64,000 nucleotides of DNA from an uncultured Clostridia bacterium. Its GTDB lineage: Bacteria > Bacillota > Clostridia > Peptostreptococcales > Anaerovoracaceae. Under the pieces are notes generated by a model that worked only from the letters and a program-made list of their open reading frames with translations, had not been told where the DNA came from and did not search any database. The DNA lies in NCBI GenBank assembly GCA_945830395.1, contig CALZYE010000008.1, forward strand, positions 1-64,000, read 5' to 3'. Positions 1 to 8,938 of the stretch are shown here, piece after piece. How positions within the stretch are numbered: the stretch's first letter is position 1; every line of letters starts with the position of its first letter. Both the position numbers and the translations under genes were made by a program.

Positions 1-99
1 TAATTACTATTAAATTTTTAATTGGATAATTTGTTTGTACTGTTTTTTCAGTCTAAAACTTGTCTTTACATTTATAGCTTAATCATTTGCCACTCTGCA

Positions 100-1446
100 T
101 TAATTTAAAAGTTCTAACTCCTTTTCAACCTTTGTAATCGCTTTATCGACTCTTGTTACGATTTCATCGATTTCTTCTTTAGTTACAACGAACGCCGGGG
201 AAATAACCAATCCGTCGCCTGCCTGACCTCTGTTGCAGCCCTGACTGGCTTCGATAAGCATGTTTTCTTCCAAAGCCGCATCCTGAACTCTTGGCGCGAT
301 ATTTTCCGACATAGGGAAGCTCTCCTTTGTAATTTTATTCTTTACAAGTTCAATGCCTACCATAAGACCTTTTCCCCTTACATCTCCTACGATTGGATGA
401 TGCGAAAGTCTCTTTGTCAGTTCCTCTTTAAGATAATCTCCCATCTTCTCACAGTTCTCAATCAATTTGTGCTCCTTCAGATACTTCATGACAGCAACAT
501 TAACTGCAGCACCCAGCGGATTTCCTGACCACGAGAAACCCGGAGGATAATTGCCGTTGTCCTCTGCCATTCCGTCATAAACCTTCTGAGTAATACCTAC
601 TGCTGCAAGAGGGAAGTAACCACCTGAAATAGATTTTCCCATAGTTACAATATCAGGAACTATATTAAAATGCTTGTAAGCAAACATTTTACCCGTTCTT
701 CCCATTCCGGTCATAACTTCGTCCAAAATCAAAAGTACATCGTACTTGTCGCAAATTCTTCTGATTTCTTCAAAGTATCCCGGAGGTGGGACTGCCGCAC
801 AGAGTGACATTCCTGAAATAGGCTCGGCAATAAAGGCCGCCACCGTATCAGGTCCCTGTGCAAGAATTTCATTTTCCAACGACCTTGCGCAATTTATCGC
901 ATAGTTTTCATCATCTTCTATCCAAGGTCTGTATGTATATGCAGGCTGGATATGACCCATTTCAGGAAGATAAGGTTCGTATCCCTTTCTGCGCTTTGCA
1001 AAACCGCTGATAGAAAGGGCTCCGTTGGAGATTCCATGATAGCTCTGCCATCTTGACAGAATCTTATACTTTCCTTCATTTCCTCTCTGAATATGGTATC
1101 TCCTCGCCATCTTGATGGCCATTTCATTTGCTTCAGAGCCTCCACATACCTGGAATATTTTTACTAAATCATAGTCAGATGCCTCACATATCATTTTGCA
1201 GGATTCTTCAAGAACTGCTGTTGTACAGTCGTCTCTGTGAGCATAAGCAAGAGTTACAGCCTGCTCTCTCATGGCATCTGCAATTTCTTCAATTCCGTGT
1301 CCTAAGCTTACAAGTACCGGACCTGACGCTCCGTCGATGATTTCTGTTCCATCTTCTTTGTACATGTAAATGCCTTTTCCGCTTTTTATCTTTGGATATT
1401 CTCTGTGAAAATCCAAACTCAATACATAATTATTTTCCGACATCAA
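100..1446 (-). CDS. class III pyridoxal-phosphate aminotransferase
   Basis: ORF 448 aa; class III signature LILDEVMTGMGRTGKMFAYKHFNIVPDIVTMGKSISGG with PLP lysine in MGKS. Confidence 0.9.
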   Translation of the reverse strand: MMSENNYVLSLDFHREYPKIKSGKGIYMYKEDGTEIIDGASGPVLVSLGHGIEEIADAMREQAVTLAYAHRDDCTTAVLEESCKMICEASDYDLVKIFQVCGGSEANEMAIKMARRYHIQRGNEGKYKILSRWQSYHGISNGALSISGFAKRRKGYEPYLPEMGHIQPAYTYRPWIEDDENYAINCARSLENEILAQGPDTVAAFIAEPISGMSLCAAVPPPGYFEEIRRICDKYDVLLILDEVMTGMGRTGKMFAYKHFNIVPDIVTMGKSISGGYFPLAAVGITQKVYDGMAEDNGNYPPGFSWSGNPLGAAVNVAVMKYLKEHKLIENCEKMGDYLKEELTKRLSHHPIVGDVRGKGLMVGIELVKNKITKESFPMSENIAPRVQDAALEENMLIEASQGCNRGQAGDGLVISPAFVVTKEEIDEIVTRVDKAITKVEKELELLN

Positions 1447-1465
1447 TAAACACCCCTTTTATTAA

Positions 1466-2641
1466 TTAATCGATCTTTTCAAAGATAGCTGCAGAACCTT
1501 CGCCGCCACCTACGCACATAGTTACGATTGCATATTTTCTCTCGGCATTCTGCATTGCATACGCCGCTTTAGTTGTAAGAACGGCACCTGTTGCTCCCAG
1601 AGCATGACCCAGCGCAATAGCGCCTCCGTTAGGATTTACCCTTTCCATATCAAGACCAAGTTCCTCGATGCATCCTATTGCCTGTGATGCAAAAGCTTCA
1701 TTAAGTTCTATGAGTTCAACTTCATCCAATGTAACGGAAGTCTTTTCAAGTACCTTTCTAACTGCTCCGATAGGTCCGAATCCCATTGTGTACGGGTCTA
1801 ATCCCACAGAAGCAAATCCTTTCACCTTGAGAAGCGGTTTTAGCCCAAGCTCATCAGCTTTTTCTCTGCTCATAATTACAACAGCCGCTGCCCCGTCATT
1901 CATAGGACAACTGTTTCCTGCCGTAACGAGACCGTCTTTCCGGAATACAGGTTTCAGTTTTGACAACTGTTCCATGTTGGTTTCCGCTCTTGGACCTTCA
2001 TCCGTATCAACTATAACTTCTTTTCTTTTAACCTTTGTTTTAACAGGGAGAATCTGTTCCTTGAACACACCTGCTTCTATAGCCTTCAGTGCTCTCTGAT
2101 GTGACTGATATGCAAATTCATCCATCTTTTCTCTTGAAACAGGATGCACTTTCAGTACATTCTCAGCCGTTTCTCCCATTGAAGGATTTCCTGCCTTAGG
2201 CGGCGACATCATTACATAGTTAAAAGACGGATATGCGTAGCTGTACGGTCTCTTTGACTTGCTCATAAAGTATGGGTTATTTGTCATACTTTCCGCTCCG
2301 CCTGCCACATAAATATCTCCGTGTCCGCTTTCAATCATCGCTGCCGCCATGCATATCGTTTCCAAACCTGACGCACACTGTCTGTCAAACTGGATTCCCG
2401 GAACTGTTTCAGGAAGCTCCGCCTCAAGTGCAATAACTCTTCCTATGTTTCCCGGAGCACCTTCTGCATTGCCCATGTAGACTTCTTCAATTTCTTCAGG
2501 GTTAATCCCCGCTCTTCTAACTGCTTCTTTTACAACCAGTCCTCCAAGTTCGTAACCGTCAAGTCCTGCCAAAGCTCCACCGTATTTACCTATAGGTGTT
2601 CTTACCGCAGACACGATTACCGCTTCTCTCAACTTACTCAT
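1466..2641 (-). CDS. acetyl-CoA acetyltransferase (thiolase)
   Basis: ORF 391 aa; thiolase motifs FDRQCASGLETI, NPNGGAIALGHALGATGAV, CVGGGEGSAAIFE. Confidence 0.95.
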   Translation of the reverse strand: MSKLREAVIVSAVRTPIGKYGGALAGLDGYELGGLVVKEAVRRAGINPEEIEEVYMGNAEGAPGNIGRVIALEAELPETVPGIQFDRQCASGLETICMAAAMIESGHGDIYVAGGAESMTNNPYFMSKSKRPYSYAYPSFNYVMMSPPKAGNPSMGETAENVLKVHPVSREKMDEFAYQSHQRALKAIEAGVFKEQILPVKTKVKRKEVIVDTDEGPRAETNMEQLSKLKPVFRKDGLVTAGNSCPMNDGAAAVVIMSREKADELGLKPLLKVKGFASVGLDPYTMGFGPIGAVRKVLEKTSVTLDEVELIELNEAFASQAIGCIEELGLDMERVNPNGGAIALGHALGATGAVLTTKAAYAMQNAERKYAIVTMCVGGGEGSAAIFEKID

Positions 2642-2643
2642 TT

Positions 2644-3318
2644 CTACGCCTCCTTATAATCAATCAGTCTCAAATTATTTGAAATTTCAACCGGTGCGCC
2701 GGTCTTCGTAATAACTTCATCAGTGGTATGACCGTAAAAAAGTTCCTTTAAAAGAAATCCGTTTTCCGTAACTTCCAGCACTCCCAAATCCGTTATAATA
2801 AGCGAAACGCATTCTGTTGCGGTTAGAGGAAGCTCACATCTTTTCTTAAGTTTAGGATTTCCTTTCTTATCTGTATGTGTTGTGATTGCAATGACCTTTT
2901 TAGCTTTTTTAGCAAGATCCATTGCGCCTCCCATGCCCGGAATAAGACCTCCCGGAACCATCCAGTTTGCAAGATCGCCGTTTTCTGCAATTTCCAAAGC
3001 GCCCAGAATTGTTATGTCAAGTTTTCCGCTTCTTACAAGACCGAAAGAATCTGCGCTGTCAAAATACGATGCTCCTTTGATAGCTGTAATCGGAACGCAT
3101 CCCGAATCCACTATATCAGGATCTTCCTTTCCCTTTTCAGGAGCAGGTCCCGCACCTAAAATCCCGTTCTCAGCGTGAAAAAAAACTTTCTTTTCCGGTG
3201 GTATGTAATTAACCACTTTCTGAGGAATACCGAATCCCAGATTTACAACATTACCGTTTTCAATTTCTTCTGCGGCTCTTTTTGCCATCATTTCTTTTAC
3301 TGCCAGCCCCATGTCCAA
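2644..3318 (-). CDS. 3-oxoacid/acetoacetate CoA-transferase, subunit B (AtoA-like)
   Basis: ORF 224 aa; catalytic-type motif HAENGILGAGP; GLIPGMGGAMDLA. Confidence 0.9.
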   Translation of the reverse strand: MDMGLAVKEMMAKRAAEEIENGNVVNLGFGIPQKVVNYIPPEKKVFFHAENGILGAGPAPEKGKEDPDIVDSGCVPITAIKGASYFDSADSFGLVRSGKLDITILGALEIAENGDLANWMVPGGLIPGMGGAMDLAKKAKKVIAITTHTDKKGNPKLKKRCELPLTATECVSLIITDLGVLEVTENGFLLKELFYGHTTDEVITKTGAPVEISNNLRLIDYKEA

Positions 3319-3983
3319 TCTCCTTCCCCGTGAACGATTACATCAACATATGCGCCGGGTGTTATAACATCTTCCGGATCAATTTCACCAAGCTCAACGA
3401 TTTCCTTTGCATCCACTATTGTTACATCTGCTGCTCTTGCCATTAGAGGGTTCAGTCCTCTTGCAGTCTTGCTGTATACCAGATTTCCGAATTCATCCGC
3501 TTTTTCTGCAAGTATAATAGCCACATCTGCAGTCAAAGCAGTTTCAAGCAGGTAGTCCTTTCCGTTGACTGAAATCTTTTCCTTGCCTTCTTCTATCACA
3601 GTTCCCATTCCTACATCCGTAAGAATTCCTGCAAGACCCACGCCGCCTGCTCTGATTCGCTCTGCCAAAGTTCCCTGCGGAGAAAATTCAATGTCAAGCT
3701 CTCCTAAATTAAAAAGGTCTCCCGCAGCTTCCGTAGCTCCAATATGGCTTGTAATAAGTTTTTTACATTGTTTGTTCCCAACTATATGATCCGGACCTAC
3801 ATCAGGATCGCCTGCATCAATGGAAATCAGGGTCAAATCTTTTACTCCCTTTTTTATAATTGCCTGAATCAAGTCATAGGACGACCCTATTCCTCCAAAC
3901 CCTGCAATCATAATCGTGCAGCCGTCAGTCACATGTTTCATGGCCTCTTCAATGGTTTTAATCTTATTGAATCGATTTTTCAC
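3297..3983 (-). CDS. 3-oxoacid/acetoacetate CoA-transferase, subunit A (AtoD-like)
   Basis: ORF 228 aa; MIAGFGGIGSSYDLI, PQGTLAERIRAGGVGLAG typical of CoA-transferase alpha subunit. Confidence 0.9.
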   Translation of the reverse strand: MKNRFNKIKTIEEAMKHVTDGCTIMIAGFGGIGSSYDLIQAIIKKGVKDLTLISIDAGDPDVGPDHIVGNKQCKKLITSHIGATEAAGDLFNLGELDIEFSPQGTLAERIRAGGVGLAGILTDVGMGTVIEEGKEKISVNGKDYLLETALTADVAIILAEKADEFGNLVYSKTARGLNPLMARAADVTIVDAKEIVELGEIDPEDVITPGAYVDVIVHGEGDWTWGWQ

Positions 3984-4053
3984 TGAAACTCTCCTTTCAA
4001 ATTTTGATTATTCCGATGGCAAAATCAAACTTATTGCCTTTACCTTTTTATAT

Positions 4054-4069
4054 AGCAATTACCGTGCCA
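4054..4069 (-). promoter_or_regulatory. sigma-54 (-24/-12) promoter of the CoA-transferase/thiolase/aminotransferase operon
   Basis: Minus strand reads TGGCACGGTAATTGCT: consensus TGGCACG-N4-TTGCT with GG-N10-GC spacing; lies upstream of the 3983 start and next to a sigma-54 activator gene. Confidence 0.93.
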
Positions 4070-4080
4070 AAAAATAAAAA

Positions 4081-4116
4081 AACCTGCAACTCATTAAAAT
4101 ACCTAAGTTACAGGTT
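4081..4116 (-). terminator. rho-independent terminator of the sigma-54 activator gene
   Basis: Minus strand AACCTGtAACT...AGTTgCAGGTT followed by TTTTTTTATTTTTT, directly abutting the sigma-54 promoter. Confidence 0.8.
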
Positions 4117-4176
4117 TTCCTGTTAAATTCTCGTGTTTTGTAAATCCGGCTGCCGTTGTCAATTCCGAATAAAACC

Positions 4177-4194
4177 TATGTCAAATTCGACATA
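4177..4194. promoter_or_regulatory. candidate upstream activator sequence for the sigma-54 activator
   Basis: TATGTC-aaattc-GACATA inverted repeat, ~110 bp upstream of the -24 element; partial similar half-site TGTCAATTCCGA at ~4157. Confidence 0.45.
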
Positions 4195-4253
4195 TTGAAC
4201 CGCTTATGAACATCAATGTAAAAGACTAAAGCAATAAAGATTTAGCCGAATAA

Positions 4254-6377
4254 CTATATATCGTACTTCTTCTTTTTGCGCATAAGCTGAGACTGACTTA
4301 TGTCCAAAGCATCTGCAGCCTTTCTCGTAGTTCCGTAGCGCTTAAGAGCATCCTCTATAATTGCTTTTTCATGATTTCCTATGGCTTCTTCCAAGGTCAT
4401 ATTCCTGTATGCACCGCTTTCATCGTAAAAATCTTTTTGCTTTTTCTCAGTAGCGGCATTATCACATATTTTTCCGCTTCCTTCAAGAGTTTTCTTCTCA
4501 ATTACATTATTTACAATTTTATCATCTACAACATCGGTTTTTGAACTTATTACTATGGTATGAACCACATTTTCAAGCTGCCTTACATTTCCCGGCCAAT
4601 CATATTTTTTAAGCTCGTCTATGGCATCAATCGTAAATTTTCTTGCCAGCATATATTTGTCGTTGTACTTCTTCGCAAACATCTTGACCAGAGGCTCAAT
4701 ATCATCTGTTCGCATCCTGAGAGGAAGAATTTCAATCTCGCATATATTCAATCTGTAGTACAGGTCTTCTCTGAAAGTTCCCTCTCTTACCATTTCTCTC
4801 AGGTCCTTATTGGTTGCGGATATTACCCTTACATTAACATTTATAGGTTTTTCTCCGCCGACCCTGTAGAACTGCCCCTCCTGCAAAACCCTGAGCATTT
4901 TTGCCTGAATAGACAGAGGCAAATCTCCTATTTCATCTAAGAACAGAGTACCTCCGTTCGCCATCTCAAATATACCTTTTTTTCCTGTGTCATTTGCCCC
5001 GGTGAAAGAACCTTTTTCGTATCCGAAAAATTCCGATTCTGCAAGACTTTCCGTTATGGCTGAGCAGTTAATCTTTATGCACTGCTTACCCTTTCTTGAA
5101 CTGTTTTCGTGGAGCAAATCCAAAATTCTTTCTTTACCTACTCCCGTTTCCCCAAGTATCAATACATTGCAATCATAACTTGCAAGGCGAAGAACCTCCT
5201 CAAGCATTTTCTCCGTTTCTCTGCTGCCGTAGGCATACTCATCTATTTTCTTTATGTTCTTAAGATCGAAAGTAAGCTTGCTGTCATATTTCAGTTTATT
5301 TACTATGGTTTTCCCCACATAAATATCATGAATCCTATTGAGTTTCACTCTGATCTTGTAGAGAAGATCCAAAGTGAAGTCGGGAAATCCGCTGGAATAT
5401 TCCTCCATCGATATAGTGTTAATGCTTTTGCCAAGTGATTCCGCTACAAGAACCACCAAATTATAGTTATTTATTAAATTAGTGAAGAAGAGGTTTCCGT
5501 GCTGCTTGGTCATCAGAACTCCGATTACTTCCATCCCCATCATATTGGAGCAAATAACTGTGCTGTCAAAGAGATCTTCCTCTGTCGGTTCCTGCGCAAA
5601 TTCTTTTTCTATGATTTTATTGTAGCTGTCCATGGGAGATACTCCGTTTATTGTGAAAAGTTTATCCACATAGGGCTTGAACAACGCCCTTATATTCTCC
5701 TCTAAAATATAATTTTCATCATCGAAGTAAAGGCACACCGATATGTAGCAGCCCACACCGTTTGAAAATCTCATTGCCGCGGCGTACAGAATTGTTGTAA
5801 AAATATCACTTCCCAGTATAAAAAATTTACGGCCTTCCTCTGCCAGATATGCGGCTTTCGCAATGGAACCCGACTCATCAAAGGCTACAAGAAGCACTTC
5901 TTCGGGAATTTCTTCGGGAATTTTTATCACGGGACTTGCAGAAAAAAATATTCCGTAACCGTCAACCTCTATCTGACTGTAATTGAAATTAAGCGACTTA
6001 ATCTCGTTGATTTTTATCGGGATAGAAGTAAGCGAGGCGATTCCTATCACTCTGTCACCCACTTTAAAACCGTAGGGATTATTATAATTATCACCTATTT
6101 CTTCGATTACGCCGCAGCATATACCTCCGCTGTCTGTAAGCTGGTTGTGCAGTTTCCCTCTTCTCTCGGTTATTCCCAATATTCTCTTTTTGATTCTCTC
6201 ATAATCGTATTCACAGGAGCTGCATATCTGCCTGAAATTTCCCTCTTCCAGCTTTATCTTATGAATCGAAATTCTCAGTTCCGTATCATTTATTTCTCTA
6301 TTGTTGTCCAATCGCCAAGCCGATACAGGAAAAAATCCTTTCGGTTCAAGGACTCTTTCTTCTCCAAATGTTCTCAT
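4254..6377 (-). CDS. sigma-54-dependent activator with N-terminal Kdd-like (3,5-diaminohexanoate dehydrogenase-like) domain, AAA+ and Fis-type HTH
   Basis: AAA+ motifs ILGETGVGKE (Walker A), GSFTGA, LFLDEIGDLP; C-terminal RYGTTRKAADALDISQSQLMRKKKKY; N-terminus RGKLHNQLTDSGGICCGVIEEIG resembles Kdd RGKHHNPVTGSGGMLIGTVEQIG as I recall it. Confidence 0.88.
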   Translation of the reverse strand: MRTFGEERVLEPKGFFPVSAWRLDNNREINDTELRISIHKIKLEEGNFRQICSSCEYDYERIKKRILGITERRGKLHNQLTDSGGICCGVIEEIGDNYNNPYGFKVGDRVIGIASLTSIPIKINEIKSLNFNYSQIEVDGYGIFFSASPVIKIPEEIPEEVLLVAFDESGSIAKAAYLAEEGRKFFILGSDIFTTILYAAAMRFSNGVGCYISVCLYFDDENYILEENIRALFKPYVDKLFTINGVSPMDSYNKIIEKEFAQEPTEEDLFDSTVICSNMMGMEVIGVLMTKQHGNLFFTNLINNYNLVVLVAESLGKSINTISMEEYSSGFPDFTLDLLYKIRVKLNRIHDIYVGKTIVNKLKYDSKLTFDLKNIKKIDEYAYGSRETEKMLEEVLRLASYDCNVLILGETGVGKERILDLLHENSSRKGKQCIKINCSAITESLAESEFFGYEKGSFTGANDTGKKGIFEMANGGTLFLDEIGDLPLSIQAKMLRVLQEGQFYRVGGEKPINVNVRVISATNKDLREMVREGTFREDLYYRLNICEIEILPLRMRTDDIEPLVKMFAKKYNDKYMLARKFTIDAIDELKKYDWPGNVRQLENVVHTIVISSKTDVVDDKIVNNVIEKKTLEGSGKICDNAATEKKQKDFYDESGAYRNMTLEEAIGNHEKAIIEDALKRYGTTRKAADALDISQSQLMRKKKKYDI

Positions 6378-6435
6378 AGTATTTCTCTTTCTATCAAATT
6401 ACAATCTCATTATCTAAGGAATTGTGCACACTTCT

Positions 6436-7302
6436 TTAATTTTCAGTCAGTAATCTATGGCTCTCTATGTACATCTCCACAATATGATAACAGCCGTCAC
6501 AACCTCCAAGAGCACTCACAATGTCTTTCTTCCTTATATCTTTCAATTTTCTTCCTGCCAAAGCGCCGTTGTTCTCATCGTTGGTGAAACAACTGATTCC
6601 CGGGGCTCTGATTATTCTTATTTCATTCCTTTTTACCACATCTTTGCTATCGACTTCAATGATGGTTTCCATCTCGTGATACGAATCTGAAAGATGCCCT
6701 TTACAACAAACTGTACCGTCTGCTCTCTTAATCTCATATTCCTTTTCCCTTTCAAACAGCACTGTGCTGCCGAAATTATCGGGAACATAATCCATCCACG
6801 GAACATCTGAGGCTCTTGCATCTTTTCTGCTGTCGCTGTACATTCTACATCCGTTTTTTTCAAGGATATCCCAATACTCATTGTATTCTTTTTTTGACTC
6901 AAAACCTCTTTCTCTGTAGACATATGTTTCCGCCTGCAGCAGAGCTGAAACGCACTGAAGAAAAATATCTTCAAATTTGCTGTTTCTCGCTTCTGAAAGT
7001 CTCTTTTTGATTATTTTCTTGCCCTGAATATATCCCAAAACACCTATAAGTTCTGTAAAAAGGTAATGAGATGATCCTGCATCATTATATCTTTCATAAT
7101 CGCCGCAATTTTGCTTAAAGCATGAGCCTGAGGCATGTTTAATTATAAAACCCGCTTTGTCCACAACAAGAGAACCTGACATTACATTTTCTTCTTTTGT
7201 AACTGTCACTGTTGCTTTTAAATCTTCTCCCAAATTTCTGACGCACCAATTTATTCTCATTTTGCTGTTTCCTTGTGAATCAATTCCATAGTTTTGATAC
7301 AA
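6436..7302 (-). CDS. DUF2889-like protein, unknown function
   Basis: C-terminal half EIRIIRAPGISC...LAGRKLKDIRKKDIVSALGGCDGCYHIVEMY resembles DUF2889 (GCTHLxEL ending); likely start at internal MRINWCV. Confidence 0.5.
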   Translation of the reverse strand: MYQNYGIDSQGNSKMRINWCVRNLGEDLKATVTVTKEENVMSGSLVVDKAGFIIKHASGSCFKQNCGDYERYNDAGSSHYLFTELIGVLGYIQGKKIIKKRLSEARNSKFEDIFLQCVSALLQAETYVYRERGFESKKEYNEYWDILEKNGCRMYSDSRKDARASDVPWMDYVPDNFGSTVLFEREKEYEIKRADGTVCCKGHLSDSYHEMETIIEVDSKDVVKRNEIRIIRAPGISCFTNDENNGALAGRKLKDIRKKDIVSALGGCDGCYHIVEMYIESHRLLTEN

Positions 7303-7308
7303 TGAGTC

Positions 7309-8733
7309 TTACCGTTTTCTATCAGCTTTCTTTCTGTTTATCATAATAAATATCGTTCCCAGTGATAAAAATACAATTCCCATATAAAACCGCAGGTCGG
7401 ACCCATCTCCCGTACCCGGCAAATGGTTATCCGTCGGTCTTTTATGCTTTGTCATATTTTTTGAATCAGTTTTCTTCTTGTGTATCTTTCCGTCCGATGA
7501 ATCTTCTTTACCTTTCTTATCTCTCTTTGCTGCTTTGCTAACGCTGAAGCCTGCCTCTCCTTTATACTTGCCAACGGTAATTGCCAATCTGTGCTCCCCC
7601 GTACCGAATTTTTCAATGATGTCCTTGTTCATCTCAACCGATACGATGTTTTCGCCTTCCGTTTTGACTGCTATATCGTAGTGTTTTCCATCAACGGTTA
7701 CAGCTGCCGGCTTGCCGTTCACTGTGCCGCTGCCTTTCTTTGCATTAAATCTGAATACGGCCTTTTTGGATATTCCTTTCGTAATATACAATTTCCCGTT
7801 TTTTATTTTAACTTTATTATAGGCATTCAACTCTTTCAATGTCTTTCCGTCTGCAAGATCGAGAGTTCTTATTTTTTCAATCTTTTCCAGTGCTTTTCTT
7901 ACGGCTTCTTTAGTAGAGTCGCAGCAAAGCGTAGCGTGAGAAATTGAATCCACATCCCTGTAAGTATCTTTTGTTTTTCCTAAATAATTATAAAAACCTC
8001 CATTAGGCAGAAAATCGTCTTGATAATGCTCATTATTATACTTTCTGTAGTAATTCTCCTTATTTTCGTTTATGGCATCTTGGGTACCTGCATCTTCGAT
8101 TTTGACTATTCTTCCGGCATCATTAACATATATGCGTACCTTCATGGCATATCCGTAATCTCGATTTTCCAGCGGGTGCTCACCCTTTACGCTGCTCAGC
8201 TATAAATTTCTTAAAGTTTTCTTTTTCCTGTCCGTCGTAGTCATTCTCGTCAAAAGCATCTATCTTAGCCAAAATTTCCTGTTTCACACGGTTATTGACT
8301 TCCGCATCCTTTACCGCTTTTTTTACGGTTGCAGATGTTTGCGTAGCGCCGGAAACATCTGCCACACTATCAATCTGCTCAAATGTTTTTCCTGCAAATT
8401 TTCCGAATCCGTCACCGTCATTAAACTTCTTCCACGCCTCTAAAGCCCTTTTCTTAAAATCTTCACTTGTCTTATTTATGTATGTTTCTGTGCCTCGGTC
8501 CTTAACACTGATAATTTTCCCGCTTGCAGAGTCGTATTCAAGTTCAATCTTCACATAGTACCGCCCCCCTCTCTGATTAATTCTCTTCCGCCTTTCATTG
8601 TGATTCTGCCTTGTCCTTCTTCTTTTTCCTTTGCAAATATTGATATTCCCATTACTGCTTCCAGTATCAAACTCAATATAACAGCCATCACTACAATTTT
8701 ACAGTTTTTCCCGTACCTCATTTTTCTCATCAC
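7309..8733 (-). pseudogene. frameshifted (or split) secreted, sortase-anchored FMN-binding-domain surface protein
   Basis: Three consecutive ORFs: 8551-8733 (signal peptide), 8180-8554 (FMN-binding domain, VSGATQTSATVKKAV), 7309-8145 (degenerate second FMN-binding repeat + LPGTG + TM + RKKADRKR). One insertion in the G6 tract and one deletion in a GGG join all three in one frame. Confidence 0.75.
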
Positions 8734-8790
8734 CTTTCTTTTCCATCAATATGCATAAACTGCAGTCCGTCGTTTATTTTCTACTGTTTT

Positions 8791-8855
8791 CGGAGATACA
8801 GACAGAGGACACACATTATATACTAAAAACGCGTGTCCTCTACCTGTCCTATCCG
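8791..8855. repeat. long imperfect inverted repeat (~25-bp arms) flanking a TATAAT
   Basis: Minus CGGATAGGACAGGTAGAGGACACGCG...TGTGTGTCCTCTGTCTGTATCTCCG. Confidence 0.7.
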
Positions 8856-8858
8856 ACT

Positions 8859-8892
8859 AAAAAACAAGAGTACACATAAAAATGTGCACTCT
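8859..8892 (-). terminator. intrinsic terminator downstream of the cobalamin riboswitch
   Basis: Minus AGAGTGCACA-TTTTTA-TGTGTACTCT-TG-TTTTTT. Confidence 0.85.
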
Positions 8893-8938
8893 AAATAATC
8901 ACTTATAAAACTTTTTTCGGAGAAATCCGCTCCTAAAA

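Noticed and set aside
1668-2099. 143-aa plus-strand ORF inside the thiolase gene
   Set aside because: Antisense shadow ORF with Ser/Thr/Pro-rich translation; thiolase frame is unambiguous
6633-6974. 113-aa minus-strand ORF overlapping the DUF2889-like gene
   Set aside because: Alternative frame of the same region with basic, low-complexity translation
8740-8860. Possible ANTAR dual hairpin (GATGGA at ~8743-8748) downstream of the cobalamin riboswitch
   Set aside because: Flanks TATT/AAAG do not pair and no twin hairpin exists; does not match the two real leaders
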